Positions 1 to 8,570 of a stretch of DNA of 35,206 nucleotides are shown here, in pieces (the first letter of the stretch is position 1; each line of letters starts with the position of its first letter). Location of the stretch: positions 1 to 35,206 of the forward strand of contig PWID01000170.1 of assembly GCA_003555145.1 (NCBI GenBank), read 5' to 3'. The translations under genes and the position numbers were made by a program. The notes under the pieces were generated by a model, which was not told where the DNA came from, ran no database searches, and worked only from the letters and a program-made list of their open reading frames with translations. The DNA is from Balneolia bacterium. Its GTDB lineage: Bacteria > Bacteroidota > Rhodothermia > Balneolales > Cyclonatronaceae.

Positions 1-35
1 AAGGGCGGCGTCCTAGGCCTCTAGACGAACGCGGC
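1..35 (-). tRNA. tRNA-Glu, partial (5' half, cut by window edge)
   Basis: The reverse strand starts at 35 with a Glu-type acceptor strand (GCCGCGT), D arm and the 5' side of the anticodon stem. The window ends inside the anticodon loop, so the anticodon itself is incomplete. The 36 or so visible bases match the complete tRNA-Glu at 196-266 except for one D-loop base (t at 20 versus c there). It is the last visible gene of the minus-strand tRNA operon. Confidence 0.85.
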
Positions 36-80
36 ATAGAATATCGAACAGCATATAAGAACAATTAGTGCCACAAAATG

Positions 81-155
81 GGAGCCCAATGGGGATTGAA
101 CCCACGACCTCCAGGGCCACAACCTGGCGCTCTAACCAACTGAGCTATGGGCTCC
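81..155 (-). tRNA. tRNA-His (GTG)
   Basis: The reverse strand folds as a full cloverleaf with anticodon stem ccagg/cctgg around loop ttgtggc, giving anticodon GTG. The acceptor has eight pairs if the first base is counted as G-1 opposite C73, the hallmark identity element of tRNA-His. No CCA is encoded after the discriminator. It lies between the two tRNA-Glu copies. Confidence 0.95.
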
Positions 156-195
156 ATTTCATCCAGCAGGGTAGGGTAACCCCTACTGAACACTG

Positions 196-266
196 TACCG
201 CGTACGGGATTCGAACCCGTGACCGCCGTGAAAGGGCGGCGTCCTAGGCCCCTAGACGAACGCGGC
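196..266 (-). tRNA. tRNA-Glu (TTC)
   Basis: The anticodon stem is ccgcc/ggcgg with loop ctttcac, giving anticodon TTC. The T arm is acggg-ttcgaat-cccgt and the acceptor GCCGCGT pairs with ACGCGGT, with a terminal G-U and discriminator A. The gene is 71 nt because only two bases (TC) separate the anticodon stem from the T stem, where four or five are usual. CCA is not encoded. A near-identical copy is cut by the left window edge. Confidence 0.93.
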
Positions 267-303
267 ATTACATTTATTAATCGACAGAACAACAGGGCTT
301 TCG

Positions 304-374
304 AGGCGACAGGCGGGTTCGAACCGCCGTACGAGGTTTTGCAGACCTCTGCCTAACCACTCGGCCATGTCGCC
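304..374 (-). tRNA. tRNA-Cys (GCA)
   Basis: The anticodon stem gaggt/acctc encloses loop ctgcaaa, giving anticodon GCA. The acceptor ggcgaca/tgtcgcc is perfect, and the discriminator is U73, a known identity element of tRNA-Cys. CCA is not encoded. Confidence 0.95.
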
Positions 375-389
375 ATACTGAGTTGAGTG

Positions 390-463
390 TACGCCCGTCA
401 GGACTCGAACCTGAAACCTACTGCTTAGAAGGCAGTTGCTCTATCCGGTTGAGCTACGGGCGC
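390..463 (-). tRNA. tRNA-Arg (TCT)
   Basis: The anticodon stem actgc/gcagt encloses loop cttctaa, giving anticodon TCT, which reads AGA/AGG. The acceptor gcgcccg pairs with cgggcgt (terminal G-U), with discriminator A. CCA is not encoded. It is the second gene of the minus-strand tRNA operon. Confidence 0.94.
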
Positions 464-496
464 CCGAAGAATGTGTCAGTAATGTAAGAACTAAAG

Positions 497-570
497 TCGA
501 GGCGACAGGATTTGAACCTGCGACCCTCTGCTCCCAAAGCAGATGCGCTACCGGGCTGCGCTACGCCTCG
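497..570 (-). tRNA. tRNA-Pro (TGG)
   Basis: The anticodon stem tctgc/gcaga encloses loop tttggga, giving anticodon TGG. The acceptor cgaggcg/cgcctcg is perfect, with discriminator A and no encoded CCA. It is the first gene of the tRNA operon and starts about 35 bases after a Bacteroidota-type -7 element. Confidence 0.95.
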
Positions 571-604
571 AATTTATCTTTGCAATCGTGTAATGCAAAG
601 AACC

Positions 605-635
605 CAAATATATGACATCCTGAATCTCAATGCAA
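605..635 (-). promoter_or_regulatory. Promoter of the tRNA operon (Bacteroidota-type -33/-7)
   Basis: On the reverse strand TTG (633-635) is followed after exactly 20 bases by TATATTTG (605-612). This fits the Bacteroidota primary-sigma consensus TTG-N19-21-TAnnTTTG. Transcription would start near 598, about 28 bases before tRNA-Pro. The rest of the 571-764 gap holds no gene I can support. Confidence 0.75.
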
Positions 636-764
636 GCATAAAGGTCTAAAATTCTATATAAAATCGAATCATGAAAGACTCCGGAACCGACAAGTTTATA
701 GTTTGCTATACTTACATTTGCTGTTTATTCGAACGTTAACTTTCCGGATTTGTTTTTTCTTCTG

Positions 765-1775
765 TTAATCATAAAAGCTTTCTGTAAACGCATATTCTGT
801 TTTGTGGCCCCTGAGGGTGAAGCGGTACCATCCGAACATAAGGCCCAGGCCGTAACCGCTAAGCTGTACGAAAGAGGTTGCGAGGCTTAGAAAACTTACC
901 AGCAGGCTATTGGTGCAAATAAACGCGTGAAGTATCAATCCGAATGCTGCGGTCATACAGAAATATAAAACCCATGGCATCCATATTATGATTAGCGGTA
1001 GAAAAATTACAAAAAGAACAAAAAATGATGGGACCAGATGTACGGCCCTTAGCGTACCGGGATGCCGTCTGTTAAGCACAATCCTTGCCATACCCGAGTT
1101 AAAAACCTGCTTAAAGAATGCCTTAAGGCTCGTTCTTCTACGGTGAACTACCTCAAGTCCGGGCTCGAATAACGATTTACCGCCCCCGCTTAATATGCGC
1201 ATGCTTAAATCCAGATCTTCACCAAAACGCAGTGGAGCAAAGCCACCGGCATCATTAAAAGCTTGCTGGGATACAAGCATGTTAAACGATCGGGGATAGT
1301 ACTTGTCGAGCGCTTTTTTCGATCCGCGAATGCCACCGGTTGTAAGGGGAGAAGTCATAGCATAATTGATTGCCTTTTGCAGAAGGGTGAAATCTTCCCG
1401 GTCGATATCTGGTCCTCCTACAAGTGAAACTCCTTTTTCCTCAGAGTCATTAATTATCCGGAAAGCGGTTTTGAGGTAACCATCGGGCAGCTCGCAATCC
1501 GAATCCAGAAAAAGAAACCATTGTCCCCCTGCTTTTTGGGCGCCTGTATTTCGAGCCGGCCCCGGTCCCTGATTTTTCTGGCGTATAAAAGTTAAGGGTA
1601 CTTCAGCCTTATACTTTTCCGTTAGGTACTCCGGAGAGGTCTCTGAACCATCGTCCACCACGATTACTTCGTAGCCTTCATGGATAGCCTGTCGCTTAAG
1701 GCTATCTAACAGAGCGCTCAGCTCTTCATCCCGGTTATATACGGGCACAATCACAGAAAGCTTTATTTCACTCAT
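765..1775 (-). CDS. Family 2 glycosyltransferase with C-terminal membrane segments
   Basis: This 336-residue protein is probably an inner-membrane sugar transferase acting on a polysaccharide, glycolipid or similar cell-surface acceptor. The GT-A fold is visible: a SVIVPVYNR start at about residues 7-15, EVIVVDDGS at about 36-44, the GPGPARNTG nucleotide-sugar loop at about 71-79 and the metal-binding DSD at 91-93. A downstream FGEDLDLSMR segment matches the (E/D)-D catalytic-base region of the family. From about residue 245 to 320 the protein is strongly hydrophobic, with two or three membrane helices, so the catalytic domain should face the cytoplasm. It is monocistronic here and divergent from the secreted protein at 1894. 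Donor and acceptor sugars cannot be told from sequence. Confidence 0.9.
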   Translation of the reverse strand: MSEIKLSVIVPVYNRDEELSALLDSLKRQAIHEGYEVIVVDDGSETSPEYLTEKYKAEVPLTFIRQKNQGPGPARNTGAQKAGGQWFLFLDSDCELPDGYLKTAFRIINDSEEKGVSLVGGPDIDREDFTLLQKAINYAMTSPLTTGGIRGSKKALDKYYPRSFNMLVSQQAFNDAGGFAPLRFGEDLDLSMRILSGGGKSLFEPGLEVVHRRRTSLKAFFKQVFNSGMARIVLNRRHPGTLRAVHLVPSFFVLFVIFLPLIIIWMPWVLYFCMTAAFGLILHAFICTNSLLVSFLSLATSFVQLSGYGLGLMFGWYRFTLRGHKTEYAFTESFYD

Positions 1776-1893
1776 TACAAAGGATATTTATTATAAGTTT
1801 AGCAAAAGGCACGGAACCCTTATTTTAAGCCCACATAATACTGCTTAATAATTTCACACAGACCGCACAAAAACTATAGACTAATTCACTTTG

Positions 1894-3063
1894 ATGAAAA
1901 CTTTAATTTTTAAGCTCGCTGTACTAAGCCTGTTACTTATTCCATCTCAGTTAACCCTTGCTCAATCTGTTTCAGTCCAGACTCTACAGCAGCAGGAGCC
2001 TACAATGGTCCATTCATATCCCGGTCCGGAGACAGGGGATAAATGGAATATCCGCCATGAGGATGACGGCTCTTTTGTAAGCATGAGCCCGGCTCTCGAT
2101 TTCGGGTACGTGCTGGATTATGATTTTTCTCCTGATTACAGGCATCTTGCAGTACTGCGTGAAGATGAAAACCAAACGGAGCGTCCGTTTATTATTGAAA
2201 TATATAATAAGCAGGGAGAGCTTGTGGGCCTTCATACAGATGTGATCAATCTCGAAATCGGTGATCCCTCCCTTAAACTTTACCTTACAGATAACGGTAA
2301 TATTGTTATTCGTGACAACATTGTAGGTTTCTCGGTCTATGATTATTCAAATTTATTTATTGATCGGGTTTCAAATGCATCCGGCAGTGAAGACGGCGAA
2401 ACCATGTCGAGGCTGGTAAGTAGCAGCGACGGCAGCCAGATGTACGTGTACAACCCCAGAATTTTAAGGGGGGATGGCTTCTCATCGCGCATAAGTCGCC
2501 TTACTATGGATGCCAGACTGGATAACGTCTATGCAGATCCGGAGAGGGAAATCCTGAATCTTACGGCTACTGATGATGGTGAGTTTGTCTTTGCTGTATT
2601 TGGTAGCCAAAGCGGAAGTAAAGAGGTGCTTAAGATAAATAGCGAAGGCAATGTTGTAGCAAGGCACAGCAGTGACATGTCGGACCCGGGTTTTTATGTT
2701 CAGCCTTCGCTGGGTACTGTAACCTGGTTCGAAAACAATCAGGCACAGACGTATAATATCGAAACCGGTGAAAGAATCGCAAATGCTTACTTCCGCCAGC
2801 AGAATATCGTATTTGCCAAGTATAGCGAGCTAGACAATATTGTGATTACAATTACCGGTAGTCGCAGTAATCGGGATGGTGTAATTCAGGCAAACGGCAT
2901 CAGAATAGTCGATCTTGATGCACGGGAACTCATACACAGCGATGATTTAACCCATCGCTTCACTTTTAAGCCGGAGGATGAGCCAAGACTTCACCGTATC
3001 GACCGAAATCGTTATCACTTGCTTGGCGTATCTAATGCGGTAGAAGTAGTAATTAGCCGGTAG
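1894..3063 (+). CDS. Secreted protein of unknown function, possible beta-propeller
   Basis: I do not recognise a named family. The 389-residue protein starts with a classical signal peptide (lysine, a long Leu/Ile stretch, then TLAQS at about residue 24), so it should be exported to the periplasm or beyond. I chose the ATG at 1894 over the in-frame TTG three bases upstream. The mature part has repeated blade-like segments with DDG/SDG turns (DDGSFVSMSP, SSDGSQMYVY, TDDGEFVFAV, TDNGNIVIRD), suggesting a WD40-like or NHL-like beta-propeller; this is inference from pattern only. It has no T9SS sorting domain and no cysteine lipobox. It is followed by a bidirectional terminator and convergent clpC. 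Confidence 0.7.
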   Translation: MKTLIFKLAVLSLLLIPSQLTLAQSVSVQTLQQQEPTMVHSYPGPETGDKWNIRHEDDGSFVSMSPALDFGYVLDYDFSPDYRHLAVLREDENQTERPFIIEIYNKQGELVGLHTDVINLEIGDPSLKLYLTDNGNIVIRDNIVGFSVYDYSNLFIDRVSNASGSEDGETMSRLVSSSDGSQMYVYNPRILRGDGFSSRISRLTMDARLDNVYADPEREILNLTATDDGEFVFAVFGSQSGSKEVLKINSEGNVVARHSSDMSDPGFYVQPSLGTVTWFENNQAQTYNIETGERIANAYFRQQNIVFAKYSELDNIVITITGSRSNRDGVIQANGIRIVDLDARELIHSDDLTHRFTFKPEDEPRLHRIDRNRYHLLGVSNAVEVVISR

Positions 3064-3096
3064 AAGTTTTCATAACTATAGGTAGTTAGAAAAAGA

Positions 3097-3127
3097 AAGC
3101 CCTCACCGAATCATCCGGTGAGGGCTT
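3097..3127. terminator. Bidirectional terminator between the 1894 gene and clpC
   Basis: A perfect 12-bp stem (3097-3108 with 3116-3127) closes a 7-nt loop. The plus strand continues with ttatttg and the minus strand with a T-rich run (reverse complement of 3085-3096), so it can serve both converging genes. Confidence 0.85.
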
Positions 3128-3159
3128 ATTTGTAATATCTCGAAAATGGAAATAAGCGG

Positions 3160-5730
3160 TTAAGCTTCTTTCGAACTCGTTTCCTCTTTATCCTCTGCGT
3201 TCTTGCTGGCAGAGGTAGGCTCTGGATCTTTCCATTCAAAAATAAGATTATCACGTGATGCGTTCATCTTTATTCGAATAGTCGATCCTTCAGTTTTTTG
3301 TGAAGCAAGCAACTCTTCAGCCAGCGGATCTTCAACATAGCGCTGAATGGCTCTTTTTAGGGGCCTTGCACCATACTTGGGATCAAAACCTTTCTCACTG
3401 AGGAAGTCTTTGGCACCTTTCGTAATCTCTACATTGAAGTTGAGGTCGCGAATACGCTTGAACAGCTGATCGGCCATGTTGTCGATAATCTTGAAAATGT
3501 CTTCCTTCTCGAGTGGCTTGAAGACAATCACATCATCAACACGATTCAGGAATTCAGGGTTAAACACCTTTCGCAGCGCATCCTGAATTACAGACTTCAT
3601 CTTGGCGTAGTCAAAAGCCGTTTCCGTAGAGCTAAACCCAATACCCCGACCCAGATTTTTGATATCACGGGCACCGATATTCGAAGTCATTATAATTATG
3701 GTATTTCTGAAGTCTATTTTACGACCAAGTGAATCAGTAAGGGTACCATCATCGAGCACCTGCAACAGCAGGTTGAAAACATCCGGGTGGGCCTTTTCAA
3801 TCTCATCAAGAAGAACGACTGAATATGGTTTACGTCGGACTTTCTCTGTTAAAATACCGCCTTCTTCGTACCCTACGTAACCCGGGGGGGCTCCTACGAG
3901 TCTGGAGACAGAAAATTTTTCCATATACTCCGACATATCGATGCGGATAAGTGCATCATCAACGTCAAACAGATACTTGGAGAGAGTTTTAGCCAATTCT
4001 GTTTTACCTACGCCAGTAGGACCAAGGAAGATGAAAGAACCAATTGGTCTTGCAGGGTCTTTAAGGCCGGCTCTGGTGCGTTGAATAGCCTTGGAGAGCT
4101 TTACAATGGCTTCATCCTGACCAATTACGCTTTCAGTAAGCTTATCGCGCATTTTAAGAAGCTTTGAACCTTCACTTTGCGCAATCTTGGTAACCGGGAT
4201 GCCGGTCATCATTCCAATAACTTTGGCTACATCATCTTCAGTTACATCAAAAACAATCTTTTCAGATTCCAGTTCCCATTCTTTCTGGGCGCTTTCGAGT
4301 TCTTCAATCAGCTTTTTCTCGGAATCTCTCAGGCGGGCCGCGTCTTCAAATCTCTGACGCTTAACCATGGTGTTTTTTTCCTGAGTGGTTTTTTCGATTT
4401 GTTCCTCGAGATCGATGATGTGCTGCGGTACAGTGATGTTAGCCAGGTGAACACGTGCGCCTGCTTCATCCAAAGCATCGATGGCTTTGTCTGGAAGAAA
4501 GCGGTCGGTTACATATCGGTCTGTGAGTTTGACACAGCCTAGAATGGCTTCATCAGTATATTTAACTGAATGATGCTTCTCGTACTTGTTTTTTATCTGG
4601 TTCAGAATTGTAATGGTTTCTTCCGGAGAAGTTGGGTCGACCATTATTTTCTGGAATCGACGTTCAAGCGCACCGTCCTTTTCGATAAACTGACGGTATT
4701 CGTTCAGCGTAGTTGCACCAATTGCCTGTACATCGCCACGGGCCAGAGCAGGCTTTAGCATGTTTGATGCATCTAGCGACCCTGAGGCCCCGCCAGCTCC
4801 AACGATAGTATGGAGTTCATCTATAAACAGAATGACGTTACTTACCTTCTCGAGTTCTGTCATTACCGCTTTCATGCGTTCTTCGAACTGACCGCGATAT
4901 TTCGTACCAGCCACGAGAGCTGCCAGGTCCAGGGCTACTACACGTTTATCGTAGAGTACTCTGGAGACTTTTCGCTCGATAATGCGAATGGCCAATCCTT
5001 CAGCAATCGCTGTTTTACCAACTCCGGGTTCACCTATCAGAACCGGGTTGTTTTTTTTGCGCCTGCTTAATACCTGAGCTACGCGTTCAATTTCTTTCTC
5101 TCGCCCTACAATAGGGTCGAGCTTTGATTCTTCGGCGAGTTTGGTAAGGTCGCGGCCGAAGTTGTCTAAAACGGGGGTTTTTGTCTTTTCCATTTTTTTA
5201 CTGTCGCCACTGCCGGACGAGGATTTATAACTCTTTGAAGGTGGAATATCTGAAGCGGAAACTGTAGAACCAGAATCCTGATCATCGCGGGGTTTGCCCG
5301 ATATAATCATATCGAGTTCTTCGCGAACGCCATCATAGCCAACACTGAACTGCTGGAGAATTTGAGCGGCGATATTTTCGTCGTCGCGAAGAAGTGAAAG
5401 CAGCAAATGCTCGGTGCCAATGGTATCACTTTTATAGAGTTTGGCTTCCAGATACGTTATGCGCAGTACTTTTTCTGCCTGCTTGGTAAGCGGGATATTG
5501 CCTACTGTAACAGCACCTCCAGTTCCGCGAACGGTATCTTCGATGGTTTTTTTGAGCTTAAAAAGATCACAGTTCAAATTTTTAAGAATCCGAACAGCTA
5601 CTCCGTCTCCCAGTCTGATGATGCCAAGAATGAGGTGTTCTGTACCAATATAATCATGACCTAACCGGAGTGCTTCTTCACGGCTAAACTGAATTACATC
5701 GCGTACACGGTTGGAAAAATTTCCCTCCAT
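3160..5730 (-). CDS. clpC: ATP-dependent Clp protease ATPase subunit ClpC
   Basis: This Hsp100 unfoldase threads substrates into ClpP in the cytoplasm. The 856 residues show the full ClpC order: two Clp-N repeats (about 1-145), a Ser/Gly-rich linker (about 150-180), AAA-1 with Walker A GEPGVGKT at 233-240 and DELH at 304-307, a short middle domain with a UVR motif (about 454-480, [13 protein letters not shown]), and AAA-2 with GPTGVGKT at 570-577. The GIGF tetrapeptide at 696-699 lies where the ClpP-docking loop (VGF in other ClpC proteins) is expected, so it should partner ClpP rather than act as a ClpB disaggregase. The UVR motif and short middle domain also exclude ClpB. The C-terminus ends in an acidic Ser/Lys tail. 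It lies 165 bases downstream of gpmI, in an interval with two inverted repeats. No clpP is in the window. Confidence 0.97.
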   Translation of the reverse strand: MEGNFSNRVRDVIQFSREEALRLGHDYIGTEHLILGIIRLGDGVAVRILKNLNCDLFKLKKTIEDTVRGTGGAVTVGNIPLTKQAEKVLRITYLEAKLYKSDTIGTEHLLLSLLRDDENIAAQILQQFSVGYDGVREELDMIISGKPRDDQDSGSTVSASDIPPSKSYKSSSGSGDSKKMEKTKTPVLDNFGRDLTKLAEESKLDPIVGREKEIERVAQVLSRRKKNNPVLIGEPGVGKTAIAEGLAIRIIERKVSRVLYDKRVVALDLAALVAGTKYRGQFEERMKAVMTELEKVSNVILFIDELHTIVGAGGASGSLDASNMLKPALARGDVQAIGATTLNEYRQFIEKDGALERRFQKIMVDPTSPEETITILNQIKNKYEKHHSVKYTDEAILGCVKLTDRYVTDRFLPDKAIDALDEAGARVHLANITVPQHIIDLEEQIEKTTQEKNTMVKRQRFEDAARLRDSEKKLIEELESAQKEWELESEKIVFDVTEDDVAKVIGMMTGIPVTKIAQSEGSKLLKMRDKLTESVIGQDEAIVKLSKAIQRTRAGLKDPARPIGSFIFLGPTGVGKTELAKTLSKYLFDVDDALIRIDMSEYMEKFSVSRLVGAPPGYVGYEEGGILTEKVRRKPYSVVLLDEIEKAHPDVFNLLLQVLDDGTLTDSLGRKIDFRNTIIIMTSNIGARDIKNLGRGIGFSSTETAFDYAKMKSVIQDALRKVFNPEFLNRVDDVIVFKPLEKEDIFKIIDNMADQLFKRIRDLNFNVEITKGAKDFLSEKGFDPKYGARPLKRAIQRYVEDPLAEELLASQKTEGSTIRIKMNASRDNLIFEWKDPEPTSASKNAEDKEETSSKEA

Positions 5731-5758
5731 AAGTGATATCTGCGTATTAAGGTGTGTT

Positions 5759-5766
5759 CAAAATTA
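5759..5766 (-). promoter_or_regulatory. Possible -7 element for clpC
   Basis: TAATTTTG on the reverse strand fits TAnnTTTG and lies about 29 bases before the clpC start. No TTG is found at the expected -33 distance, so this is a weak call. Confidence 0.3.
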
Positions 5767-5791
5767 AGTCTGCCACCATAACGAATGAGTG

Positions 5792-5822
5792 CATACATTA
5801 GTTCGTGTGAATCCAATGTATG
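5792..5822. repeat. Inverted repeat upstream of clpC
   Basis: CATACATT (5792-5799) is repeated inverted as AATGTATG (5815-5822), with a 15-base spacer. It lies 60-90 bases upstream of the clpC start and next to a second, longer inverted repeat. Confidence 0.5.
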
Positions 5823-5825
5823 GCA

Positions 5826-5861
5826 GCCAATACGTAAAATCAAGGTATGTTACGTATTGGC
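5826..5861. repeat. 12-bp perfect inverted repeat between gpmI and clpC
   Basis: GCCAATACGTAA (5826-5837) matches the reverse complement of TTACGTATTGGC (5850-5861), with a 12-base loop. No T-run follows on the minus strand, so it is not a standard intrinsic terminator of gpmI. It could be an operator, a processing hairpin or a stress-regulator site for clpC. Confidence 0.6.
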
Positions 5862-5895
5862 GTAATGCTTTTTGCAGTAATCCGTAAAAATTGCT

Positions 5896-7410
5896 TTAAA
5901 ACAGTGCTTTGCCAGTCATTTCGGCAGGTTGTTTCAGGCCCATAAGTTTTAGCAGCGTTGGGGCTACGTCTGCCAGTTTGCCGTCGTTCAGGGTGATATC
6001 TTTGCGATTATCATCAACGAGTATGCATGGTACAGGCTGGGTGGTGTGCGCCGTATGCGGGCTGCCGTCTTCTTCAATCATACAATCTGCGTTTCCGTGG
6101 TCGGCAATTACGATTGCAGAGTATCCGTGCTTCATTGCGGTAGTAATTACCTTTTCGAGCTGTTTATCAACTGCCTCAACGGCGGCTACAGCAGCTTCGA
6201 AAATGCCGGTATGTCCTACCATGTCGGGATTCGCAAAGTTCAGGACAACCAGATCGAACTCTTCGGTTGCTAAAGCTTTAGAAAGTTTTTCGCCAACCTC
6301 TGGTGCGCTCATCTCGGGCTGCAGGTCGTAGGTAGCCACTTTCGGGCTTGGAACCATAATCCGCTCTTCGCCCTTATTGGGCTCTTCTACTCCACCGTTA
6401 AAGAAATAGGTTACGTGCGGATACTTTTCTGTCTCTGCAATCCGTAGCTGCTTTTTGTTTTCAGCAGAAACTACTACACCTAATGTATTAACCAAGTCCT
6501 GTGGAGGGTAGGCCACGAGCACATTGTTGAAGGTGATATCGTACTGCGTAAACGTTACATAGTGCAGATTAAGTGGCTTTACGCCATCAAACTGATTGAA
6601 TCCTTCGCGGGTGAAGGCCTGAGTGATTTCCCGGGCACGGTCGCCTCTTATGTTGTAAAAGATAACCGGGTCGCCTTTTTTGATGCGACTTTGCTCCGAG
6701 CTGTCCAGAATAATAGGATTCATGAATTCGTCGGTTATGCCATCAGCATAACTTTTGGAAAACGCCTCATCTGCTGAATTAAATACTTCACCCTTACCAT
6801 GTACAAGCAGATCGTAAGAGCGCTGAACACGTTCCCATCGGTTAACTCTGTCCATGGCGTAGTAGCGTCCCACGATGCTTGCAAGCTTGCCTACCCCAAT
6901 CTCTGCAGCTTTTTTTTCAAACTGCGCAGCGTATGTCTTGCCTGAATGGGGAGGGGTATCCCTGCCGTCGGTAAACGCGTGCACGTAAACCTGTGGGATA
7001 TTTTGCTGCTTGCAAAGCTCAAGAATTGCGAACAGATGCTCGTTGTGGCTGTGTACACCACCATCAGAGAACAGGCCCATCACATGGATGTAACCTTTTT
7101 CTTTTGCAACCTCCAGGGCCTTCAGAAACTTCTCATTTTTGAAGAAGTCACCCGTCTCAATTTCATTATTGATACGGGATAGCTCCTGCCAGACAATCCT
7201 GCCCGCGCCAATATTCAGGTGTCCGACTTCAGAGTTTCCGAACTGACCGTCCGGGAGACCAACCGCTTTGCCGGAGGCAAGAAGCTTAGAGTGTGGGTAC
7301 TCCCTATATATACGGTCAAAAAATGGGGTGTTGGCTTTGTCCACTGCACTAACTTCTTTGTTTTGTGCAATGCCGTAGCCGTCTAAAATTACGAGCAGGG
7401 CGCGGGACAT
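5896..7410 (-). CDS. gpmI: 2,3-bisphosphoglycerate-independent phosphoglycerate mutase
   Basis: It interconverts 3- and 2-phosphoglycerate in glycolysis and gluconeogenesis, using two metal ions (usually Mn2+) and a phosphoserine intermediate. The 504-residue length is typical. Visible features are the metal-binding Asp in ILDGYG (residue 10), the catalytic Ser60 in GNSEVGH, the SDGGVHSHNEH substrate-domain motif near 115-125, DGRDTPP near 150, the RGDRARE stretch, and the ADHGNAD metal motif in the C-terminal third. The start is the ATG at 7410, which gives the standard N-terminus. It follows rpsT by 18 bases on the same strand and is probably cotranscribed with it. Confidence 0.97.
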   Translation of the reverse strand: MSRALLVILDGYGIAQNKEVSAVDKANTPFFDRIYREYPHSKLLASGKAVGLPDGQFGNSEVGHLNIGAGRIVWQELSRINNEIETGDFFKNEKFLKALEVAKEKGYIHVMGLFSDGGVHSHNEHLFAILELCKQQNIPQVYVHAFTDGRDTPPHSGKTYAAQFEKKAAEIGVGKLASIVGRYYAMDRVNRWERVQRSYDLLVHGKGEVFNSADEAFSKSYADGITDEFMNPIILDSSEQSRIKKGDPVIFYNIRGDRAREITQAFTREGFNQFDGVKPLNLHYVTFTQYDITFNNVLVAYPPQDLVNTLGVVVSAENKKQLRIAETEKYPHVTYFFNGGVEEPNKGEERIMVPSPKVATYDLQPEMSAPEVGEKLSKALATEEFDLVVLNFANPDMVGHTGIFEAAVAAVEAVDKQLEKVITTAMKHGYSAIVIADHGNADCMIEEDGSPHTAHTTQPVPCILVDDNRKDITLNDGKLADVAPTLLKLMGLKQPAEMTGKALF

Positions 7411-7428
7411 ATAAATAGAATTAAGATC

Positions 7429-7683
7429 TTATGAAAGCGAATTAACGTGCTTCACAAGGTTCGACTTTTTGTTGGCTGCATTATTTTTATGGATAATACC
7501 TTTAACAGCCATTCTGTCGATGTAAGATACAGCAGGACTCAAAGCTTTTTCAGCATCTGCTTTTGTTTCAGTAGCAAGTACATTTTTGTACAGTGTACGC
7601 ATTTTAGATCTTAGCGCGCGGTTGTGGATGCGGCGTTTTTTGTCCTGACGGACACGTTTGATGGAAGACTTATGCTGTGGCAT
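7429..7683 (-). CDS. rpsT: 30S ribosomal protein S20
   Basis: The 84-residue Lys/Arg-rich protein has the S20 pattern: MPQHKSSIKRVRQDKKRR at the N-terminus, the RALRSKMRT segment, and a C-terminal helix with GIIHKNNAANKKS. S20 binds the 5' domain of 16S rRNA early in 30S assembly. Length and start match the family. It is the promoter-proximal gene of the rpsT-gpmI unit and is divergent from cmk. No convincing promoter was found in the 136-base divergent gap. Confidence 0.97.
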   Translation of the reverse strand: MPQHKSSIKRVRQDKKRRIHNRALRSKMRTLYKNVLATETKADAEKALSPAVSYIDRMAVKGIIHKNNAANKKSNLVKHVNSLS

Positions 7684-7819
7684 TTCAGTTAATTTGAAAT
7701 ATGAAGTATATGGTTTTTATAACAGTTTGGTAAAATAACGTATTTTTGAATCTATATCAATATATTTAGTGTTCAAATAGAGCAGGTATCAGAGACAGTA
7801 TTAAAAACTTTAAGAGCAT

Positions 7820-8473
7820 ATGATTGTAACTATAGATGGACCCGCGGGATCCGGGAAAAGCTCAACCGCAAAAGCCGTTGCCAAAGAAACTGGATGGTAT
7901 TATCTGGATTCAGGTTCGCTGTACCGCACGTGGACACTACTTTATATAATGGGCGGGTTTGATAAAGACGTCTTTCTTGAGTTTCTGGATAATCATCGGA
8001 TTACTCTTGATGCAGGCGGCGGCGCTACCGAGCCTCTTTTAAATGGTGAGCGTGTAGGTGATGAAATTCGTACATCTGAGGTCTCTGATAATGTAAGTGC
8101 CGTAGCCGCGATGCCGGAAGTGAGAAGAAAAGTTGATGAAGAGATGAAACGTGCCGTAAAAGAGCATAATTTTGTGGCAGATGGAAGAGATTTGGGATCG
8201 GTGGTTTTTCCCGATGCAGCACTAAAGTTTTATATGATTGCAGATTTACAAGAGCGTGCTAAGCGAAGAAAGCGGGAGCTCGACGAAAAGGGAATAGAAG
8301 CAGATTACAACAGTATTTACAATAACCTGGCTGAGCGGGACAGGGCAGACAGCAGCAGGGAAGCTGCTCCACTGGTAAAACCGGATGGGGCTATTGAAGT
8401 AGACACAACGTCTATGAAATTCGAAGAACAGGTTCGTTTTATTTCAGAGAAGATTCAGAAAGTGCTTAACTAA
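7820..8473 (+). CDS. cmk: Cytidylate kinase
   Basis: It phosphorylates CMP and dCMP to the diphosphates with ATP in pyrimidine nucleotide recycling. The 217 residues carry the P-loop GPAGSGKSS at 8-16, the LDSGSLYR substrate segment at about 30-37, the DGRDLGSVVFP motif near 121-131 and the LID-like NLAERDRADSSR segment, all typical of bacterial Cmk. The start is the ATG at 7820. It precedes rpsA by 197 bases, the widespread cmk-rpsA arrangement. Confidence 0.96.
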   Translation: MIVTIDGPAGSGKSSTAKAVAKETGWYYLDSGSLYRTWTLLYIMGGFDKDVFLEFLDNHRITLDAGGGATEPLLNGERVGDEIRTSEVSDNVSAVAAMPEVRRKVDEEMKRAVKEHNFVADGRDLGSVVFPDAALKFYMIADLQERAKRRKRELDEKGIEADYNSIYNNLAERDRADSSREAAPLVKPDGAIEVDTTSMKFEEQVRFISEKIQKVLN

Positions 8474-8543
8474 CTTTGATAACCATTAAAAACAGCGCGT
8501 AAAGGTATCATTTTTAGAAATTAAACTGTATATTTAGGGCCGT

Positions 8544-8570
8544 GCTGGATTTGGAAGTACCAAATCCGGC
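8544..8570 (+). promoter_or_regulatory. Hairpin in the rpsA 5' leader
   Basis: An 11-bp stem (8544-8554 with 8560-8570, one G-U pair) closes a 5-nt loop, 100 bases before the rpsA start. No T-run follows, so it is not a terminator of cmk. A -7-like TATATTTA lies just upstream at 8529-8536 but without a -33 TTG. The hairpin could be part of a leader used for S1 autocontrol; this is inference. Confidence 0.4.

Noticed and set aside
65-292. 75-residue minus-strand reading frame across the tRNA cluster
   Set aside because: It lies over tRNA-His and tRNA-Glu and only reflects the tRNA sequences.
713-720. TACATTTG on the plus strand upstream of the glycosyltransferase stop
   Set aside because: It matches a -7 element but has no -33 TTG at 19-21 bases and faces the 3' end of a minus-strand gene.
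7741-7748. TATTTTTG as a cmk promoter -7 element
   Set aside because: No TTG at the required distance, and such matches are expected by chance in this AT-rich gap.
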